From contig NC_083385.1 in NCBI RefSeq assembly GCF_031755915.1, forward strand, positions 387,001 through 451,000: DNA of 64,000 nt, written 5' to 3'. Made by a program: the position numbers and the translations under genes. Below, piece after piece: positions 58,251-64,000 of the stretch. The notes under the pieces were generated by a model, which ran no database searches, was not told the origin of the DNA, and saw only the letters and a list, made by a program, of their open reading frames with translations. Every line of letters starts with the position of its first letter. Positions within the stretch are counted from its first letter, which is position 1. Source of the DNA: Ziziphus jujuba. Lineage: Eukaryota > Streptophyta > Magnoliopsida > Rosales > Rhamnaceae.

Positions 58251-61200
58251 ATTGTGGAATTGTATTTGTGGAAGTTGTGGAGTTGGTATATTTATATTGA
58301 AGTGGTTTTTAAATAGCAAGGTTGTATTTTTGGGAATGTTCGTATTGTAGTGGGGATTCTACCAGCATGTTCTATTGAATCTCTAGTAGAACTTTCCCTA
58401 GATATGGCCACTTAAGAGCTCTAAAAGGTTTCTTGGTTGGGTCTTGACATTGATAATATTAAGCAATCTCTGTGACGTACAGGGCATGCCACCTTCAAAT
58501 TAAATACTAAACTGAAGGAAAATAAAATGAATAATAAAACAATCAGGCAATTGTGTGACAACCAATGTGATCGGGTATGGGGCACTGGTAGGCTACCTGA
58601 TATCTAATCCCACATCACCTAGGTGTGGAACAGGGGATGGTTCAAATGTAAGTACGATCACTATCACAATGTTGAGACCTTTTCAAAGAGGTTGGCTTCA
58701 AGATTAAAAAAAACTCTGAAGTTAAGCATACTCAGGTGAGAGTAGTTCAAGGATGGGTGATCTCTTGGGAAGCTCTGAACAAAAAATTTCATACCAAATG
58801 CAATGGCTTAATTGCCAACAATATTGGCAGAGAGTGATAGGTCCGTCAGTGAAGGTGGGGTGCTACAAATGGTATCAAAGCCTGTACCTAAATCGAAAGT
58901 GTACCAATGAGTACGAATGGTATCAAAACTTGTACCCAAATTGGAAGTGTACCAATGAGGACGTTGGGCCCTAAGGGAGGTTGATTGTGATGATCAGTGT
59001 GGGTGCGTGCGGGGCATTGGTAGGCTATCTAGTGTGGAACATAGGATGGTTCAAATATAATAATAGTCACTCTCAAAACACCGACTTTTCAAAGTTGTTG
59101 GCTTCAAGTTTCGAAATAGCTCTGAAGTTAAGCTTGCTTATGCGAGAATAATCCAAGGATGGTGACCTCCTAGAAACTCTAAATAAAAAACCTTACTTCT
59201 ACTGTGGTGGCTAATTGGGAACAATATCAGTAGAGAGTGACAAATCCGCCTATGGAGACAAGGTGTTACAATTATATCAGAAGCAAACAACGAAAGAGAA
59301 TTCTAAAATGGGTTATAATGCTTCAAAAGAATAAAATGACTTTAATAAAAATAAAATCTTAATGACAAAATAGAAACACTAAAAAAAAACTTGACTATGA
59401 AATAAATGGATCAAATGAAAAAATAAATAAACTAAAACTATGAACTTGAAGAACTAAAATTGAGAGAAATAAGCGATGATATTTGTGGAAATTTTTAGGT
59501 GTGTCAAAAATAAAGCTTGGACCCCTTTTGTATAGGCACCAACATAAGCTTCTAGATAACTAATAGGCTTGATAGATAATTTCCATCTTGATAAAAATTC
59601 CTTAAATATTAATAAAATTGTATTTATCTAGAATTTTCATCTCTATTTTAAATTTCATATTTATTTAAACGTAAATTGCACGTTGATACTATTAAGAATT
59701 TTAGAATAAGAAGATGAAAGAAAGGAAAACGAAAAAACATTATTTTTTTGGACTAATTTAAAATAAAAATAAAAACTTTTTTTAAAAAAAATATTTTTAT
59801 TTTTAAAAATTTGGTCTTTTTTTTTTTTTTTTCATATTCTGGTCTTTTTTTTTTTTTTTTCTTTTTTTGATGTTTATTTGAGGGTACCATAAAGAATTCT
59901 AGAATAAGAAGATGAAAAAGAGGAAAATGAGAAAACTTTATTTTTTTAGTCTAATTTTTTAAGAAAAATTTATTTTTATTTTTAAAAATTTGGTCTAATG
60001 TTTTTTTTTCTTACGCTGGTCTAATTTTTTTTTTTTTTGTTTGGGCATAAAATATATTTTTAATTTTTTCTCTAGTAAAATTATTTTTTATTAGATCAAA
60101 AATTTAATTTAATTTTAATTTTTATTTTGGTCTAATTTTAGGATCAAAAATATTTAATTATGATTGTGGGTATTTTAATTTAATTGAGGACACAATTTTT
60201 CAAATAAAAAACCATAAATATAAATGGAAAAATAAAAAATGTAATTTTTTCAAAATTTTAAATTATTTTTTATTTCTGAAAAATAATTATGACATAGCAT
60301 GATATCAAACTAATATCATCACCATTAATTTTAACACCACCATTATAAAGTGAATCAATTTGTAATGGTTTTGAAAATTTAAAGTTTAAATTACCCAAAT
60401 CAAAAGTTCAAAGTTGAAATTACACCACTCTTAAATTTTAGAATACAAAAATGCATTCTACCCATATCCAATATACATCTATATATTGGTCATATTGAGG
60501 CAAGAAATCAAATGATAACTTCTATGGTTATAAGCAAGTGAGAATCAAGCGATCAATCCCTACTCATGGGAGAGAGAATTTTGACATTCCTTTTGCATAT
60601 TCTACATTAATTAGTCCTACTACTATATTTGATCTTTTGTAAGCTCTACAAATAGAGCCAGTTGGTGTTTGTATGAGCATTGATCAAGGACCTTTTACAT
60701 AACAATGAAAACATTTTCATTTCTTATTCTCTTATATTTTGTTTACCTTTTCTAAAAGCTTCTTCAACTTTCTGTCATAGTTGGAAAAATACGGAATGGC
60801 AAAAAAAACATAAATAGTACGTACGTGTATAAACCATTTAATTTATTTAAAAATATTGAGAAAAATTTCACAGAAGAATATGTAAGTTGGGAGTTTATAA
60901 AATTTATATATACGTATAATATTTATTATAAATTAAAAAATACAGGTACTAAATATACATTAAAATTATTTATTTTTAATATAAAATGATAAAAATGTAA
61001 CCATTAGATAATAACAGTTAATATATTAATAAATAAAAAATAACAAACACGAAAAAGAATAAAAGACTAAAATAAAAATCTCTTTTATACACATTTTTTT
61101 GTGTTGTTGTAAAAGAGAAAAAAAAATAATTGAAGATATTTAGTTTTTAAAAAATTCATGGTTTTTTTTTTTTTTTCATTTCTGCAGTATGTTTGATACA

Positions 61201-61805
61201 CGTTTTAAATTGTAATAAGTACAAACTTCAAAGATCCAAATGAAATAAATCCTAAATTTATGATGAATTAATTTGACAATCATTGGCTATATTGCATGCA
61301 TACGTGACATACATAAAAAGAATTAGTTGTTGCACAAAAAAAAAAAAAAAAAAAGAATTAGTTCTAAAAATATTTGAAGATAAAAGGATAATATAATTTG
61401 ATAAATATTTTGTTTGTTAAAAATAGCATATTTATGAGAAAATTAACATAAAGTTGCAATATAATAACCTGTAATGGCATTATTCCACACCATACATACA
61501 TACATGTCAATTATGACTGCATCAGCTAGGTAGCCATCTCCAATGGGTATGTGAATTATTATCTATATGTGATATAAAGGTCGGAAAAGCTTCTATTCCA
61601 TGTGGCATAAATATTTACTTAATAGTCATTCAACCTAGAAATTATTCTTCAATTGTTTTTATCTAAATATCAATTAGTTGATGATATGTTTATATATTTT
61701 TCTCCTTAGAAAAATAATAATAATTAATAACAATTTATTTATCTATTTTTTCCTTTTGAAAAATATTTTGATAAAAAATGCTTCGATGAATAACACTATC
61801 TAAAA
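58251..61805 (-). repeat. Right arm of giant imperfect palindrome
   Basis: Reverse-complement partner of 53810-57668. The total of paired coordinates drifts from about 115922 at the inner end to 115594 outside, so the arms differ by about 330 bases of net indels. Outer end near TTAGATAGT (61797-61805), shared with the left arm. Confidence 0.88.
58554..59270 (+). mobile_element. Cassandra-type TRIM, right arm copy (plus strand)
   Basis: LTRs 58554-58867 (TGTGACAACC to GTGCTACA) and 58986-59270 (TGTGATGATC to GTGTTACA). PBS TGGTATCAAAGC at 58870-58881, PPT-like CCCTAAGGGAGG near 58970-58981. The 5S-like parts are 58712-58775 (AACTCTGAAGTTAAGCATAC, AGGATGGGTGATCTC) and 59118-59179 (CTCTGAAGTTAAGCTTGC, AGGATGGTGACCTCC). 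Element length 717 bp. A second PBS-like site after the right LTR (59271-59284, ATTATATCAGAAGC) may mark an extra partial copy. Confidence 0.85.
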
Positions 61806-62217
61806 CAAATGCATGCTAGTCTTTGTTATATGATGATATGGATATATGTTGACATGGCTTTAGGACATGCACATCTAGCTTATCATCCCCCTCAAACTGG
61901 CAAGTGGAAGGTTGTGAACTCCCAATTTGCTTTGAAGATGAACAAATTGAAAACAACTGAGGCGTTTTGTGAATAAATCTGCAACTTGGTGAGTAGATGG
62001 TAAGTACTGTGTGTTTGTATCTCCAGATGTAACTTTCTCCCAAATAAAATGATAGTCTAGCTGGATGTGTTTTGTTTTATTATGAAATACTGGATTAATG
62101 GTGAGATAAAGAGCACTAGTGTTGTCACAGTATAGTTTGATCGGTTTAGCATAAGAGATTCCTATCTCTTGTAGCAAGTATGATATCCAAGCGAGTTCAG
62201 CTGTAGCAGAAGCCATT
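61806..62217 (-). pseudogene. Copia element K: RNase H and LTR stub
   Basis: Minus-strand frame 62216-61875: AMASATAELAWISYLLQEIG, YCDNTSALYLTINPVFHNKTK, HIQLDYHFIWEKV, VADLFTKRLSCFQFVHLQSK, LASLRG, then a stop. The copia RNase H active region is intact over ~113 residues. PPT-like AGGGGGA and the first ~80 bases of the LTR follow (61885-61806) before the palindrome arm begins. Mirror image of copia J at 53010-53260. Confidence 0.85.
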
Positions 62218-63510
62218 GCATCCTAGAGGTGCCTATACTAACAATCTACCATCCTACGACTAAGGAAAGGGTGACTAATGCTCACCTCATGCTTACCTCA
62301 CAAAATACCTATCTACTATCTCTCACCTTAGCTCCAATAGGATGGTTAATTAGTATGGCTATTAATGATAACAATAATACATAACACTAGTATTATATGG
62401 TGCATCTTAAAATCACATAAATCTAATAATAATCATAAAACATTACTTCCAACCAAACTGCCAAGACCGTCACAGGGTTATCTAGGATGGCATTGACTAA
62501 AGAAACCCCACCAAAAATTTTATAGAAAATCCAGTAGCATCTCCCTTGTAAATTAGACTCTCCTATATGTTTTCTCCCTGCCTTACTACAAATTTTCACA
62601 AATAAAATTTGTAGGACTTCGATAACAATAGCATTGGAATACAAATATAAGTAATAAATAATAAACCAAAAATACCTTTACATGTGTTAGGATCCCTTGT
62701 AGAACTTACTACCTAAACCCCAAGATAGCTTCATCTTTTCCCAAGTTTTCACTTACAACAATATCACATTTTTTTATAACATTTCATGAATATACCAATC
62801 ACATATATGTAAATAGAAATATAATTTTAATAATAATAATAATAATGAGAGATAAAGATAACTTGGATTCCAGATCCTAAAACATATAGTCTACCGAAAT
62901 ATATACATATAAATTGTATAGTTAGTAACCGATAAATTGTGAGACAACTTGTAATAAACTAAATTACATTTAAGATGCATATATGGAAACAATACTTTAG
63001 ATTGAACAATTGAGGTATTACGCTAACTCTGATAACATCATGACTAACCATAACCTACGTAAATATTTATATACATTTTCCCTTGAAGAATTTGTATAAA
63101 CCCATCTTATTTGGTGTCTAAAATTGGAGTTTTTCTTGCATTTGGTATTCTAATGAAATTAGACCTTCAACTAATTTTCCATGACAATTAGAAGCTTATA
63201 TGCATCACAAAATACAAACTAATTTTACATTTTGGGCCAAATTTTACCAGGTACAATCCTAAAGTTTCCCTATTTTGGTTTATACTCAATACTCAACCAA
63301 AATTTAAAAATTTTACCTAGCCCATTGATGGTTAGTGGTGAATAGATTCCTCGCTTAAAAGTCACCGCCAAAGTGGGTTCACTCTACCGTCATACATGCT
63401 TTATTCGAGCTAAAAGGAGGTTAGAATTATGTTCAAGAAGTTTGAAAATTGTGGAAGAGAGTATCCCCTCAACCTGGAAGTGATCTGAATCCAGTAATTA
63501 GATCAAGACA
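62218..63510. other. Unassigned intergenic sequence
   Basis: No recognised coding or repeat sequence apart from a short (AAT)n run at 62830-62846. A 73-codon minus-strand frame at 62423-62644 has no motif I know. Confidence 0.4.
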
Positions 63511-64000
63511 TGATGTGATTCCGCCCGAGGCCGCTCAACCGATAACCCGCTGGGGTGTTGACTCGACACTGATGAAGACTAGGCCAATCACAAAAGCTCA
63601 AATTAAGAGATTTAAGGACAATCTGGGAGTATTTATACAGGGGGTAATCAATCTCAATAGAGCTTGTCCATACTTGAAGATACAAAGCCTATTCTAAGCA
63701 TCCAAGTGGTGGAAGCCAATACGGACCCGGGTGATGGTTTTGATACATTTTTGGAGTCCGGGAAGTATGAAATGGTTCCAATGCTTTATGGGTTCAATAC
63801 ATATGCCTAAAAGGTCATGGAATCAAGTTAAAGCAGCCTCAAATGCAATCAAAAAGGGCTTGTACGGACAGCATCAACAATTTGGCCGAATTTGCTGTAT
63901 TGCTTGCTGGCTTTACTGTATTTTACTGTATTAGCCTTTTCTTATTTTTCCAAGCATGGGCAACGTGTGGGACTTCATATTCAGCTTATTTGGCATCCTA
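63511..64000 (+). mobile_element. Gypsy element L, start of LTR (runs off the window)
   Basis: Begins TGATGTGATTCCGCC, homologous to the family LTR start. No PPT precedes it (AGATCAAGACA), so this is a 5' or solo LTR. It contains the pol-extension frame with Trp kept (RWGVDSTLMKTRPITKAQ). It matches C through the GCTGTATT / ACTGTATTTTACTGTATT region near 63890-63930. Confidence 0.85.

Noticed and set aside
56741..59179. True 5S rRNA genes
   Set aside because: Only the 3' part of 5S is recognisable, with many changes, and each copy lies inside LTR-like repeats with PBS and PPT; Cassandra TRIM is the better reading.
62423..62644. 73-codon minus-strand frame
   Set aside because: No recognised domain, no splice or promoter context; consistent with a chance frame.

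Overview
The window is AT-rich plant nuclear DNA, most likely from a eudicot. It is almost entirely nested transposable elements, plus decayed fragments of two kinds of host gene. The signs are tRNA-iMet primer binding sites, plant-type Ty3/gypsy, Ty1/copia, CACTA and Mutator-like proteins, spliced plant gene fragments, and a 5S-derived Cassandra-type TRIM. I see no intact host gene. All calls were made by eye from sequence and translation; no database search was run.

Layout. 1-2341: 3' part of a gypsy element (A) ending in its LTR, inserted in the left inverted repeat of a Mutator-like element (2342-5072). That element holds a GRF zinc-finger gene and a truncated transposase, and itself sits in a ~230-bp tandem array whose units carry a GGCGACGC/GCGTCGCC hairpin (5073-7590). 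7600-19689: an old decayed gypsy copy (B), split by a young full-length gypsy element (C, 9766-18058) with 1150-bp LTRs, a 5-bp duplication TGCCT, PBS, PPT and one 1.6-k-residue gag-pol frame. 19690-24357: ~700-bp tandem repeats, a copia 3' end and the first two exons of a kinesin-14-like gene. 24358-26447: an LTR-less gypsy gag piece. 26747-29944: a decayed copia element holding a MITE.

31730-33310: relict of a CACTA TNP2-type gene, followed by a second full-length but dead gypsy element (G, 33942-41032, target duplication CCAGT/CTAGT) and a second hairpin array (41038-42420). 43866-47594: two pseudogenes resembling the 23-kDa jasmonate-induced protein family, with duplicated flanks. 47595-53540: a copia LTR and gag cut by a CACTA end (48869) that leads into a third hairpin array containing two tRNA-like repeats, then a gypsy LTR fragment and a copia 3' end. 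53810-61805: a giant imperfect palindrome with arms of about 3.6-3.9 kb, each holding an inverted copy of a Cassandra-type TRIM. 61806-62217: a copia RNase H fragment in mirror orientation. 63511-64000: start of another gypsy LTR.

How the parts relate. The gypsy elements belong to one chromodomain-less family, CRM-like by its C-terminus, in which the pol frame reads on into the 3' LTR. In three copies the same Trp codon at that point has become a stop. The three hairpin arrays share only the hairpin and not the background sequence, which suggests the hairpin is the functional part of CACTA subterminal regions. The order of insertions can be read from the nesting, with element C the youngest.
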